64,000 bases of DNA from Gaetbulibacter saemankumensis DSM 17032 (GTDB taxonomy: Bacteria; Bacteroidota; Bacteroidia; Flavobacteriales; Flavobacteriaceae), in contig NZ_KE384430.1 of NCBI RefSeq assembly GCF_000425645.1, positions 124,001 through 188,000 on the forward strand, in the 5' to 3' direction. The position numbers were made by a program, and so were the translations under genes. Shown here in pieces: positions 37,588 through 46,393 of this stretch. Position 1 is the stretch's first letter. Each line of letters starts with the position of its first letter. The notes under the pieces are model-generated. The model did no database searches. It had not been told where the DNA came from and worked only from the letters and a program-made list of their open reading frames with translations.

Positions 37588-38712
37588 TTAATGAGGAGGT
37601 CTCATAGTTGGGTTATTGTCATCTGAGGCTTTATTCCACACTTTTATTTTATCGCCTTCCTTAAGGCCTTCAGTTATTTCAACGTTTATTCCATCGGAAA
37701 TACCCAATTCGATATCCACCTTTTTATACTGCCCCTCGGCTTCAAGCACCTCTACATATGGTTTTTCCGTGATTCTATTATATTGCAGTAATGCCTCCCG
37801 AATGGCAAATACGCTGTCTTTACTTTCAATATCTATTTCTGCATTTGCACTATAACCAGCTCTTACATTAGTGCCATCGTTAATATTTACATTAGCTTTT
37901 AAAGTAAACTGAACTGCTCCATTTTCTTCTACCCCTTTTGGAGCTATAAATGTTAATATTGCAGGAAAATCTTTGTCTTTTATAGCCCCTAAAACCACTT
38001 TAATCTCTGTGCCTTCAGAAAGCTTTCCTACTTCTGATTCGTCAACTTTACCTTCAAAAATCATATGACTCATGTCGGCAATAGTAGCAATAGTGGTTCC
38101 GGCATTAAAGTTATTACTTTCAATAACCTGATCACCTTCCCGAACCGGAATTTCCAAAATAGTTCCGGTTATCTGAGCAATAATATTAGTATTCGCTGTG
38201 CTCCCACCAGACAAAGATCCGAGTTTAATAATTTGATAATCGTTTTGTGCTTGCCTTAAAGATTCTTTAGCCTGATTATACGACAATTCACTATTTTCAT
38301 AATCCTGCTGAGAAATCACCTCCTTTTCAAAAAGCACTTTATTTCTATTAAATAACGTTTCGGCATTTTTAAAAGACAACTCTGCTGTTTTAATTCGACT
38401 TTTAGCACTCACTAAGCTTTGTTCATTTGGAACAACACGAATTTTAGCAATTAAATCACCTTTTTGAACTTTATCGCCTTCTTCAACAAGTATGTCATCT
38501 ATAATCCCCGAAATTTGTGGTTTTAACTCAATTTCTTCCTCTGGATTCAGTTTTCCAGTAGCCACCGCTTTGGTATTTATCGATGCATAAAAAGGTTCTT
38601 CGACTTTAAAATCTTCAATAGCCTTTGAATTAGCGTCTCTAAAATACTTAATCACCACCAGTAATAGGACTAAAACAACAATACCTAAAATAATTTTTAC
38701 TGTTTTATTCAT
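37588..38712 (-). CDS. Membrane-fusion (periplasmic adaptor) protein of ABC efflux pump
   Basis: HlyD/MacA-like adaptor of 374 residues: N-terminal transmembrane helix (5-23), a lipoyl half (PQISGIIDDILVEEGDKVQKGDLIAKI), an alpha-helical hairpin at about 100-150, a second lipoyl half near TGTILEIPVREGDQV, beta-barrel and membrane-proximal domains. Links the inner-membrane MacB-like permeases to the TolC-like channel. Ends in MRPPH. 13 bp downstream of the second permease gene. Confidence 0.93.
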   Translation of the reverse strand: MNKTVKIILGIVVLVLLLVVIKYFRDANSKAIEDFKVEEPFYASINTKAVATGKLNPEEEIELKPQISGIIDDILVEEGDKVQKGDLIAKIRVVPNEQSLVSAKSRIKTAELSFKNAETLFNRNKVLFEKEVISQQDYENSELSYNQAKESLRQAQNDYQIIKLGSLSGGSTANTNIIAQITGTILEIPVREGDQVIESNNFNAGTTIATIADMSHMIFEGKVDESEVGKLSEGTEIKVVLGAIKDKDFPAILTFIAPKGVEENGAVQFTLKANVNINDGTNVRAGYSANAEIDIESKDSVFAIREALLQYNRITEKPYVEVLEAEGQYKKVDIELGISDGINVEITEGLKEGDKIKVWNKASDDNNPTMRPPH

Positions 38713-38725
38713 CTTTTATATTTAT

Positions 38726-39973
38726 TTATTCTTCTCTTAATGCATCAATTGGTTTCACGCTTGTTGCTTTAAATGCCGGAATTAACCCGATTAACGTTCC
38801 CAAAACCACTGAAACTACCATGGCAATAAATAGGACCAGAATAGATACCGAGGCGTTTACAAGAATAGCATCTTCACCTTGCCCTAAAAAATGATCTAAG
38901 GCTATTAATATCCATCCACCTATTATTACTCCAAACATCCCAGCTACAATAGTAAGAAATACTGCCTCTACTATAATTTGCCTTTGAATCTCGAAAGGAG
39001 TTGCTCCCAATGCACGACGCACACCAATTTCTTTGGTGCGTTCTTTAACCGTTATTAATAAAATATTTCCAATAGCAAATACACCTGCTATTAATGTAGC
39101 AATCCCCACAAACCAGGTTAAAAATTGCATACCCGTTAAAAAATTATAGCGTTTAGCAAATTCCTTTCCTAAATTAAAACCTCCAAAAGCCTGGTTGTCT
39201 TCGGGGTGTACTTCATTAAGATTTTTCAACAACAATTTTGCATCTTGTTCAATCTGCCCAATTTTATATTCTGGCTTTCCGGTGATCATTAAAAATCCAA
39301 ATTTATCGCCTTGATTATACACTTGCTGAAAAGTAGAAAACGGAATATAGACATCTTCACTTGGCCCAAAATTATCAATCATTCCTTTTTGATAAATACC
39401 TACAACCAAATAATTGATACTGTTAATTTGAATATAAGTTCCAATGGCTTCTTCTTCTTTTTCATACAACTGCTTATAAGTATCTTCTGAAATTACGGTG
39501 ACCTTTTTATGATTATCAATATCATTTTGATTAATAAACCTGCCAGCTACTAAATTCCTTTTTTTCACTTTATCTAAAACGGGAAAATCTCCTAAAACAT
39601 TCAAATTTGCCGACAAGAAATCTCTAACCACTAGTCCCTGGTTCATATTTCTTGCTACCGCAAATTCAATACCCTCTATATTATCTTCCAATTTTGCAAC
39701 ATCCGATAATTTTAATCTAAGACGTTTACCTTCCTGAAATCCTTTAAAGGGCTTACTTGTATTGCCAGCCCAGATGAAAACACTATTGGTTGCAAAATCA
39801 CCAAACATACGATTAAACGAATTTTCCAGTCCTCGGGCTGCTCCCAATAATCCAACTAACAATAAAATACCCCACCAAACACCAACCATAGTAAGTATGG
39901 TTCGCAGCTTATTTTTACTTAAACTATCAAAAACTTCCTGCCATGTATCTTTATCAAATATAAACTTGAACAT
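38726..39973 (-). CDS. MacB-like ABC transporter permease (second)
   Basis: 415 residues with the MacB/FtsX topology: one N-terminal helix (about 22-45), a large periplasmic MacB_PCD domain, then three C-terminal helices with TVKERTKEIGVRRALGATP, the coupling region. Ends in KPIDALREE, typical of the family. No ATPase domain of its own. Paired with the first permease (2 nt away), probably as a heterodimer over the shared ATPase. Confidence 0.94.
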   Translation of the reverse strand: MFKFIFDKDTWQEVFDSLSKNKLRTILTMVGVWWGILLLVGLLGAARGLENSFNRMFGDFATNSVFIWAGNTSKPFKGFQEGKRLRLKLSDVAKLEDNIEGIEFAVARNMNQGLVVRDFLSANLNVLGDFPVLDKVKKRNLVAGRFINQNDIDNHKKVTVISEDTYKQLYEKEEEAIGTYIQINSINYLVVGIYQKGMIDNFGPSEDVYIPFSTFQQVYNQGDKFGFLMITGKPEYKIGQIEQDAKLLLKNLNEVHPEDNQAFGGFNLGKEFAKRYNFLTGMQFLTWFVGIATLIAGVFAIGNILLITVKERTKEIGVRRALGATPFEIQRQIIVEAVFLTIVAGMFGVIIGGWILIALDHFLGQGEDAILVNASVSILVLFIAMVVSVVLGTLIGLIPAFKATSVKPIDALREE

Positions 39974-39975
39974 AC

Positions 39976-41205
39976 TTATTCGTTTCTTATAGCTACAATG
40001 GGTTTGATGTTGGACGCTCGTTTTGCGGGAAAGTATCCTGCTATAGCTCCAGCTAATATTAAAGTTATTGTGGCACTTATTACCAAACTTGTACTTACAT
40101 ATGGATCTTTTATCATATAGGCCGCTAATCCTGGACCTGATAATTTAAGAACTCCAAAACCTATTAACAGTCCAACATAACCAGCAATAGTAGTTACAAT
40201 AATACATTCGATTAATATAATTGATACAATAGATCTTGGTGAAGCTCCTAACGCTTTTCTTATACCTATCTCTTTGGTTCGTTCTTTAACTATAAAAATC
40301 ATGATATTACTAATTCCAACAACACCAGCTATTAAGGTCCCTAAACCTATAATTAAAATAATGCTCGTTAAGGCGAGATTAAAAATATTTACTCTTTTAG
40401 CCTCTGTAGCTAAATTATGAACCCTTATAGCACGTTGATCGGTTGCTGAAACAGAAAAACGGTCTTTTAACTTTGAAGTTAGAAGGTTACTAAAGGCTAG
40501 TGCTTGATCGTAGTTTAACTCTGGATTATAAGTTAAGGTTATTTGATCGATGTCATCATTATTTCCATAAACACGCTGGGCCGTAGTAATTGGCATATAA
40601 ATAAGACGCTCTTCACTATCGCCACCATCATCTGCAAACACACCGACAATTTTATAAGGTATCCCACTTAAATTTATATACTTACCTAAAGCCTTTGTTT
40701 GTAGAAAAAGATCCTCTTCAACCAAACGACCAATAACAACTACTTTAGTAGTGTTATTCAAGTCGTTCTGATTAATAAAACGTCCTTCTTTTATTTCTGT
40801 ATTTTCTATGAACTGATGATCTGGATGAATAGCGCGAACATTATAATTATTCTTCTCATTTCTGAATGAAGCATTTACGTTTTTGTTTATTTGCCCCGTA
40901 ATAAACTCTACTTTATCCTGAAATTCATCTTTTATAAAATTATAATCTTCATTTTTAAATTGAATTCGCCTACCAGCTTGAAGCCCTTCGCTAGCAGAAA
41001 CAGTTCTACCAGAATTAACAAAAACTCTATTTAGAGCGTCATTCCCAAAAGCCTCTTTAAATGTATTTTTTAGCCCATTAGCGATCCCAAAAAGAATTAC
41101 AAATAGTAGTATAGCAAAGGAAACTGTAAAACCAGACAGTAAACTTCGTACTCTGTTTTTATTTATACTTTGAAATATTTCCCGCCAAAGGTCTAAATCA
41201 AACAT
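39976..41205 (-). CDS. MacB-like ABC transporter permease (first)
   Basis: 409 residues with the same layout as the next gene: N-terminal helix around 20-45, periplasmic domain, and C-terminal helices with VKERTKEIGIRKALGASP. The end KPIVAIRNE matches the FtsX-type terminus. Its start overlaps the ATPase gene by 8 nt. The two permeases are paralogues with clear divergence, consistent with a stable heterodimer. Confidence 0.94.
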   Translation of the reverse strand: MFDLDLWREIFQSINKNRVRSLLSGFTVSFAILLFVILFGIANGLKNTFKEAFGNDALNRVFVNSGRTVSASEGLQAGRRIQFKNEDYNFIKDEFQDKVEFITGQINKNVNASFRNEKNNYNVRAIHPDHQFIENTEIKEGRFINQNDLNNTTKVVVIGRLVEEDLFLQTKALGKYINLSGIPYKIVGVFADDGGDSEERLIYMPITTAQRVYGNNDDIDQITLTYNPELNYDQALAFSNLLTSKLKDRFSVSATDQRAIRVHNLATEAKRVNIFNLALTSIILIIGLGTLIAGVVGISNIMIFIVKERTKEIGIRKALGASPRSIVSIILIECIIVTTIAGYVGLLIGFGVLKLSGPGLAAYMIKDPYVSTSLVISATITLILAGAIAGYFPAKRASNIKPIVAIRNE

Positions 41206-41899
41206 ATTGTTGAGCTCTCACCTGAGTAATTTTTGTATCCTCCATTATAACACCATCACGAAGTCTTACAATACGCTTACACATATTAGCGATATCCTCT
41301 TCATGGGTGACCATTAAAATAGTTTTGCCTTCATCATTTAAATCTTGAATAAATTTCATGATCTCATAAGAAGTACCCGAATCTAATGCCCCTGTAGGTT
41401 CATCGGCAAGTAACAGCTTCGGATTTGCAGCCAAGGCTCGGGCAATGGCAACGCGTTGTTTTTGCCCTCCCGATAATTCTTTAGGTAAATGATGTGACCA
41501 CTCGGTTAGACCTACTTTACCTAAATGGAACATAGCAAGTTCCTGTCGTTCCTTTCGACTCATCCCCTGATAATATAAGGGCAATGCAACGTTCTCCAAC
41601 GCTGTCTTATAATTTATTAGATTAAAAGATTGAAAAATAAACCCTAAAAATTTGTTTCGGTATAGGGCCGCCTTTTTTTCTGTTAAGTTTTTAATAGGTA
41701 AGCCATCTAAGATATATTCACCTGAATCGGCTTCATCAAGCATCCCAATGATGTTAAGTAAAGTAGATTTTCCAGAGCCCGAAGACCCCATTATAGCCAC
41801 CATTTCACCATCTTCGACCGTAAGATTAATCCCTTTTAGCACATGTAGACTAGAATCGCCTATAGGATAGGATTTGTGCAAATTTCGAATTTCTAACAT
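41198..41899 (-). CDS. ABC transporter ATPase (MacB/LolD type)
   Basis: Start at 41899 ([14 protein letters not shown]); the 15 codons before it do not look like protein. Walker [10 protein letters not shown], signature [15 protein letters not shown], Walker [14 protein letters not shown] and the H-loop VTHEEDIA are present. Standard LolD/MacB ATPase size (233 residues). First gene of ATPase - permease - permease - adaptor - TolC - tsaB, all on the minus strand with gaps of 16 nt or less. Cargo (drug, peptide, lipid) cannot be read. Confidence 0.94.
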   Translation of the reverse strand: MLEIRNLHKSYPIGDSSLHVLKGINLTVEDGEMVAIMGSSGSGKSTLLNIIGMLDEADSGEYILDGLPIKNLTEKKAALYRNKFLGFIFQSFNLINYKTALENVALPLYYQGMSRKERQELAMFHLGKVGLTEWSHHLPKELSGGQKQRVAIARALAANPKLLLADEPTGALDSGTSYEIMKFIQDLNDEGKTILMVTHEEDIANMCKRIVRLRDGVIMEDTKITQVRAQQYV

Positions 41900-41984
41900 C
41901 TTATTTACGTTAATGTCGTTATAACTTATAGGTTTGACTATCAACGCGAACGAATGTTACATTAAAAAGTAAAAACTTTTGAAT

Positions 41985-42200
41985 TTATTTTGACGTATTG
42001 AATTTTCTATAAATTAGATAACCAAGACCTCCAACCAACACGTACGGGATAGCCATTAAATATACAATGCCATCATTTATTCCTTCGGCTGCTGTTTGAC
42101 CTTCACCACTTTCTAAAACGGCACGACACATAGCACATTGAGCTTCCGTATTTAATGCGAAAACCAGGAAAAACAATATATAAATTACAACTCTTTTCAT
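41985..42200 (-). CDS. Small membrane protein with CxxC motif
   Basis: About 71 residues from the ATG at 42200 (MKRVVIYILFF). A signal-like first helix ends near TEAQCAMC, placing the CAMC pair (C-x2-C) just outside the membrane; an acidic linker (VLESGEGQTAAEGINDG) and a second helix (VYLMAIPYVLVGGLGYLIY) follow, then KFNTSK. I do not recognise a named family. It is the last gene of the SCO1-DUF420 unit (1 nt after DUF420), so a role in copper or heme delivery to the oxidase is likely but not shown. Confidence 0.8.
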   Translation of the reverse strand: MKRVVIYILFFLVFALNTEAQCAMCRAVLESGEGQTAAEGINDGIVYLMAIPYVLVGGLGYLIYRKFNTSK

Positions 42201-42201
42201 T

Positions 42202-42735
42202 TTAACTATAATACGGTGCAATCATAATATAAACTACAACGCCGGTTATTGCCACATACAACCATAAAGGAAACGTTATTTTAGCAATTTTTTTATGCTG
42301 CTGGATATTATTACTAATCCCTCTTACATAGGTTATAAGCACAAATGGAATAACAACAATAGACATTACTATGTGAGTTAAAAGTACGAAATAATAAAGA
42401 TATTTTATAACGCCTTCACCTCCATATTTAGTAGAATCACTGGTCATATGATAAGCCACATACATCACCAAAAACAACACTGATAAAATAATTGCAAACT
42501 TCACTAAGCGTTCGTGCAATACTATTTTCTTATTCTGGACAGCAATAAATGCCAATACCAATACCAAAGCGGTTAATGCATTTATAGACGCGTAAATTGG
42601 AGGTAAAAATACCGGAAGTTCAGCATCTATTTTAACCCCAAAAAGTACCGCCACAACTAGTGGAATAGCCACCGATAAAACTATAATGAGTTTGTTGTAC
42701 TTTTTCTCGTTTAAAAGTTCCTCTGTATTATTCAT
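42202..42735 (-). CDS. DUF420 membrane protein (CtaM-like)
   Basis: About 177 residues from the ATG at 42735 (MNNTEELLNEKKY), with five transmembrane helices. Signatures: LPVFLPPIYASINALTALVL, then QNKKIVLHERLVK with a conserved His, YVAYHMTSDSTKYGG with another, and HIVMSIVVIPFVL. Firmicute DUF420 proteins (YozB/CtaM) are needed to assemble heme-A oxidases; the neighbouring SCO1 and ctaB genes agree with that role here. Overlaps the end of SCO1 by 8 nt. Confidence 0.88.
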   Translation of the reverse strand: MNNTEELLNEKKYNKLIIVLSVAIPLVVAVLFGVKIDAELPVFLPPIYASINALTALVLVLAFIAVQNKKIVLHERLVKFAIILSVLFLVMYVAYHMTSDSTKYGGEGVIKYLYYFVLLTHIVMSIVVIPFVLITYVRGISNNIQQHKKIAKITFPLWLYVAITGVVVYIMIAPYYS

Positions 42736-43471
42736 TGAGTAATTTTTTAATGTCAACTTTTAATTTACTAATTTCTTCTGGTGTACCGTCATCATCAACT
42801 TTTTCAGCTTCTGAAACAATACCACGATAATAAATTATTGGATTACCGTATTCGTCTTTTCTAGATCTAATAAACCCATTTTTATCGATTAGCGCAAAAT
42901 TCCCTGAGTGTTCAAAACCACCAGCAGCTGAGGCCTCTTCAGCCGAATACAAATTAAATCCTTCATTAGACAATCTATAAATAACCTCTTTATCTCCCGT
43001 CATAAAATGCCAGTTTGGATTGGTTACCCCATATTGATCTGCATAAGCTTTTAATATTTCTACCGTATCATAATCAGGGTTGATTGTGAATGAAGCTATA
43101 CCAAAATTTTCAAAATCTTTAAATTCATCCTGAATATCTACCAGATTTTTATTCATCCTCGGACAAATAGTTGGACAAGTTGAAAAGAAAAACTCCACAA
43201 TATAAACTTTACCTAAGTAATCTTCATTGGTAATTATTTTGCCATTTTGATCCGTAAATGAAAAAGCTGGCACTTTCTTGGGTTTGCCATCAATTTCGAT
43301 AAAAGCCATATCGGAATCAACAGACATTTTATCGCCAGCTAAATCACTACGACTTTCATTTCGTATGATATCATTATTGGTAATTCTATCGACAATTTTT
43401 GGCACGAATAATATTCCAAATAATAGAATAACAAACGCTATACCAATGTATGAATAATTAGTTTTTTTCAT
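42728..43471 (-). CDS. SCO1/SenC copper chaperone
   Basis: Membrane-anchored thioredoxin-fold protein that loads copper into the CuA site of cytochrome oxidase. One N-terminal helix (6-24), then the active pair C99-x3-C103 in FFFSTCPTICPRM and the third ligand H188 in GGFEHSGNFALIDKNG; all three copper ligands are present. 247 residues. Overlaps the upstream cysteine-less gene by 14 nt. Confidence 0.95.
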   Translation of the reverse strand: MKKTNYSYIGIAFVILLFGILFVPKIVDRITNNDIIRNESRSDLAGDKMSVDSDMAFIEIDGKPKKVPAFSFTDQNGKIITNEDYLGKVYIVEFFFSTCPTICPRMNKNLVDIQDEFKDFENFGIASFTINPDYDTVEILKAYADQYGVTNPNWHFMTGDKEVIYRLSNEGFNLYSAEEASAAGGFEHSGNFALIDKNGFIRSRKDEYGNPIIYYRGIVSEAEKVDDDGTPEEISKLKVDIKKLLNE

Positions 43472-44180
43472 CTTTACTATTTAAATCTTGTGCTCTTCGC
43501 GTAGTAGAATCGAATTCGCCTTTTCTTTTTTGTCTGTATTCGGTAAATAAAATACGTAAATCATCACTCATTTTATTTTTAATTTCAGACACTTCAATAC
43601 TATTATATGAATATAACATATAAGACGGTTTATTCGTTTCAATTTCTTTATCTGATCTATCATCGATACGTCCACGTTGGTATAAATCTTTATCGATAAT
43701 AAAAATATCGTTTGTGCTTAAATCTTCATCCAGAGATGATTTACTTTTAAGACTATTGAATACTTTTTGGATACTTTCAGGTGTTCCAAACACAAAATGC
43801 CAAAACCTTAAATCCTCATAGGAATTTATTTCTGCCTTCAATTTTTCAATTTCTGCCTCAGTTCCTTTAGGCACGACAACGACCATTTGAAACTTCTTAA
43901 AACCTTTAAACTTGTCGTAAACCAGTTCTTTTAAATTAGACGCAGCAATAGCATTTTCTAGAGGCTTTGTCCCTAAGAACCCTACAACGGTTATATGATC
44001 TTTAAATTGAATATTTTCGTTTGAATCTGACTGAAACCCCTGTAACTCTATAACCGATTCATTAACAATATCTAGAGGCGTATAGTTATGCGTTGCCGGA
44101 TATAAAAACAACAAAAACGTTACTGGTAGAAAAAATAAAATTCCCAAAACCACATAGCGACTCACTTTTTTATAATCCAT
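43458..44180 (-). CDS. Cysteine-less SCO-like membrane-anchored protein
   Basis: About 240 residues from the ATG at 44180 (MDYKKVSRYV). One N-terminal helix, then a domain that follows the SCO1 order of its neighbour: HITVVGFLG in the place of the strand before CxxxC, RFWHFVFGTPESIQKVFNSL matching NWHFMTGDKEVIYRLSNEG of SCO1, and DIFIIDKDLYQRGRIDD matching the FALIDKNGFIRSRKDEYG end. It contains no cysteine at all, so it cannot bind copper or do disulfide exchange in the SCO manner. Overlaps SCO1, so co-expressed. Probably a scaffold or partner of the oxidase assembly; function unknown. Confidence 0.82.
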   Translation of the reverse strand: MDYKKVSRYVVLGILFFLPVTFLLFLYPATHNYTPLDIVNESVIELQGFQSDSNENIQFKDHITVVGFLGTKPLENAIAASNLKELVYDKFKGFKKFQMVVVVPKGTEAEIEKLKAEINSYEDLRFWHFVFGTPESIQKVFNSLKSKSSLDEDLSTNDIFIIDKDLYQRGRIDDRSDKEIETNKPSYMLYSYNSIEVSEIKNKMSDDLRILFTEYRQKRKGEFDSTTRRAQDLNSKDEKN

Positions 44181-44204
44181 GAACTCATTAATTTTAATCG
44201 TGTG

Positions 44205-44212
44205 CAAAATTA
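44205..44212 (-). promoter_or_regulatory. -7 box of the SCO unit
   Basis: TAATTTTG (TAnnTTTG) on the minus strand directly after the T tract of the coxIV terminator; 24 nt before the start codon at 44180. No good -33 TTTG is seen. Confidence 0.4.
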
Positions 44213-44238
44213 AAAAAAGGCGGTTTAATAACCGCCTT
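44212..44238 (-). terminator. Terminator after cytochrome oxidase subunit IV gene
   Basis: Stem AAGGCGGTT / AACCGCCTT (44217-44225 with 44230-44238), 4-nt loop, then seven T on the minus strand. It separates the ctaB-coxIII-coxIII-coxIV unit from the SCO unit. Confidence 0.85.
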
Positions 44239-44288
44239 AATATATCTTATTTAACACTTATACCTCAAGATATAAGTAGACTTCTTAA

Positions 44289-44669
44289 TTAAAAATCTTT
44301 TTTAATATAACCATTGTCATATACTCCAAATACATACCCACCTTCTTGTAATAAGATGAATACTAAATAAAGTATTAAGAAAATTGCTGTCCAAACTACA
44401 GCGCGTCTTAAACCTTTTGTTTCATCACGCATGTGCATGAAATCCCAGGTAATGTAATACGCTTTAACAATCGTTAAAATAATGAAGATCCAGTTAAGAA
44501 TTTTCATTCCTAACAAATGTCCCATAAAAACTTCTGGTTTATAAATACCAAGTACTACTTCAACCGCTGTAATAATGGATAATAAAATTAATACGCCCCA
44601 GATTTTTTGTGTATTCGATTTAAACTTAACTAAACCTCTTAATATTTCTAGTTTATGATCTTGTGCCAT
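44289..44669 (-). CDS. Cytochrome c oxidase subunit IV-type membrane protein
   Basis: 126 residues with three hydrophobic helices (about 20-40, 50-72, 85-108) and the pattern ILNWIFIILTIVKAYYITWDFMHM between them, as in small bacterial cytochrome oxidase subunit IV (COX4 pro / CtaF-like) proteins. 21 bp after the long subunit III gene. Accessory subunit; stabilises the oxidase. Terminated by the hairpin at 44212-44238. Confidence 0.9.
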   Translation of the reverse strand: MAQDHKLEILRGLVKFKSNTQKIWGVLILLSIITAVEVVLGIYKPEVFMGHLLGMKILNWIFIILTIVKAYYITWDFMHMRDETKGLRRAVVWTAIFLILYLVFILLQEGGYVFGVYDNGYIKKDF

Positions 44670-44690
44670 TTTTAATGCTTTAAAATAAAA

Positions 44691-45671
44691 TTAAACAAGG
44701 TAAAAGAATGTAAATACAAATACCCAAACCAAATCTACAAAGTGCCAGTATAAACCAACCTTTTCAACCATTTCGTAGCTCTTACGTTTTTCGTAAGTTC
44801 CTAATACCACATTAAAGAAAATAATGATATTAATAACAACTCCCGAGAATACGTGGAATCCATGGAATCCTGTTATAAAGAAAAAGAAGTCTGCAAATAA
44901 AGGTGAACCATACTCATTTACATGAAGGTTTGCCCCTTCAACTACTTGTTTCCCATTAGCCTTGATGATTTCTAAAGATTCAGCTCTCGACAAAATAGTT
45001 TTCTCACCTTCTTCAGTAAGTGTTTGTGTTCTAACTAAAACATTATCATGAGCCTCCAGACCGTGAATTACTTCTTCAACAGTATAAGTAGGTAACGCAG
45101 ATTCACTTGTAAACCACAACCCACTTTTACGCTCGTGTTGTGTTCTTTCTTTGGGCTCTGCAACCACAAAATCTCTCAAAGCAACACGATGACCTTCAGC
45201 ATCTACAAACTGAAGAATATTACCTCCCTTAGTTTGCACTGCACCGTAATCTCCTTGAATAAAAGTAGCCCATTCCCATGCCTGAGACCCAACGAAAATT
45301 AAACCTCCAATAATGGTTAAGAACATGTAAAACGTCACTTTTGCCTTATTTAAATGATGACCTGCATCTACAGCTAATACCATTGTTACAGACGACATGA
45401 TAAGTATAAAAGTCATAAATGCCACATAAATCATTGGCAATTCCTGACCATGTAAAAACGGAACGTGTGTAAACACCTCATCCGCAATTGGCCACGAATC
45501 AATAAATTTAAACCTTGAAAATCCGTAAGCCGCTAAAAATCCTGAAAAGGTTAAAGCATCAGAAACGATGAAAAACCACATCATCATCTTTCCATAACTC
45601 GCCTTAAGTGGCTCATTGCCACCACCCCACGTTTTACCTTCTGAACCAGAAGTCACCACTGTACTACTCAT
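44691..45671 (-). CDS. Cytochrome c oxidase subunit III, long form with insertion
   Basis: 326 residues. The N-terminal helices (MMMWFFIVSDALTFSGFLAAYG and others) and the C-terminal GFHGFHVFSGVVINIIIFF and VGLYWHFVDLVWVFVFTFFYL segments are standard subunit III. Between helix 3 (ending near AWEWATFIQ, about 139) and the next helix (about 260) lies about 115 residues of charged, non-membrane sequence with TYTVEEVIHGLEAHD. The usual protein has a short loop here. 138 bp separate it from the shorter subunit III gene upstream. Confidence 0.9.
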   Translation of the reverse strand: MSSTVVTSGSEGKTWGGGNEPLKASYGKMMMWFFIVSDALTFSGFLAAYGFSRFKFIDSWPIADEVFTHVPFLHGQELPMIYVAFMTFILIMSSVTMVLAVDAGHHLNKAKVTFYMFLTIIGGLIFVGSQAWEWATFIQGDYGAVQTKGGNILQFVDAEGHRVALRDFVVAEPKERTQHERKSGLWFTSESALPTYTVEEVIHGLEAHDNVLVRTQTLTEEGEKTILSRAESLEIIKANGKQVVEGANLHVNEYGSPLFADFFFFITGFHGFHVFSGVVINIIIFFNVVLGTYEKRKSYEMVEKVGLYWHFVDLVWVFVFTFFYLV

Positions 45672-45809
45672 ATAAGTTGGTTATTTTTTAAAAGTTGGAC
45701 AAAAATAATCATTTTATTTATCTAATGAAATTTACGCTCTATTTTTTAAAAACTTTAAATCGCGTTTATCATAGACACCGCCTAAGTTTTCCAAAAATTG
45801 TCGTTAAGT

Positions 45810-46391
45810 TTATCTTACAAAATACAGAAATAAAAACAGATACACCCAAAGTATATCAATGAAATGCCAAAAAGTTGCAGCCAATTCAAAACCTAACATA
45901 TTACTGGCTGTATATTTTTGTTTAAAATGGTTATAAATAACCACCAACAAGCATATTAAACCCACAACAACGTGCAATATGTGTACTACTGCAATTAAAT
46001 ATATATAAGACATGGTTACATTACTGGTAGGTCCCGTAAAATTATAACCTAAATCAATGATTTGCTGAAACCCTGAAAACTGATTAAAAATAAAAACAAC
46101 ACCTAATACCAATGTTACCAATAACCATAAGGTTGTTTGTTGTTTATTATCTCTTTTTAAAGCATTTTTTGCTAATAAAAATGTAAGACTACTAATAATA
46201 ATTACAACGGTACTGATTAAAAATGCATTGGGTAACTGAAAATCTTTTAACCAATCCGGTCTTGAACTACTAACTACAAATGCACTCGTCCACCCAGCAA
46301 ACGACATAATAAGTGAAATAATGCCAAACCAAAGCATCATTTTCTTAGCTCTTCTATTTTTTTCTTCTGCAGTACCTTGAGTTAAATCCAT
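45810..46391 (-). CDS. Heme-copper oxidase subunit III, short form
   Basis: 193 residues with five helices. KKMMLWFGIISLIMSFAGW at the start, a MSYIYLIAVVHILHVVVGL segment, and FELAATFWHFIDILWVYLFLFLYF at the end mark a CyoC/CtaE-type subunit III. Starts 2 nt after ctaB. Together with the longer form it gives the oxidase two subunit III chains or serves two oxidases; subunits I and II are not in the window. Confidence 0.92.
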   Translation of the reverse strand: MDLTQGTAEEKNRRAKKMMLWFGIISLIMSFAGWTSAFVVSSSRPDWLKDFQLPNAFLISTVVIIISSLTFLLAKNALKRDNKQQTTLWLLVTLVLGVVFIFNQFSGFQQIIDLGYNFTGPTSNVTMSYIYLIAVVHILHVVVGLICLLVVIYNHFKQKYTASNMLGFELAATFWHFIDILWVYLFLFLYFVR

Positions 46392-46393
46392 TA

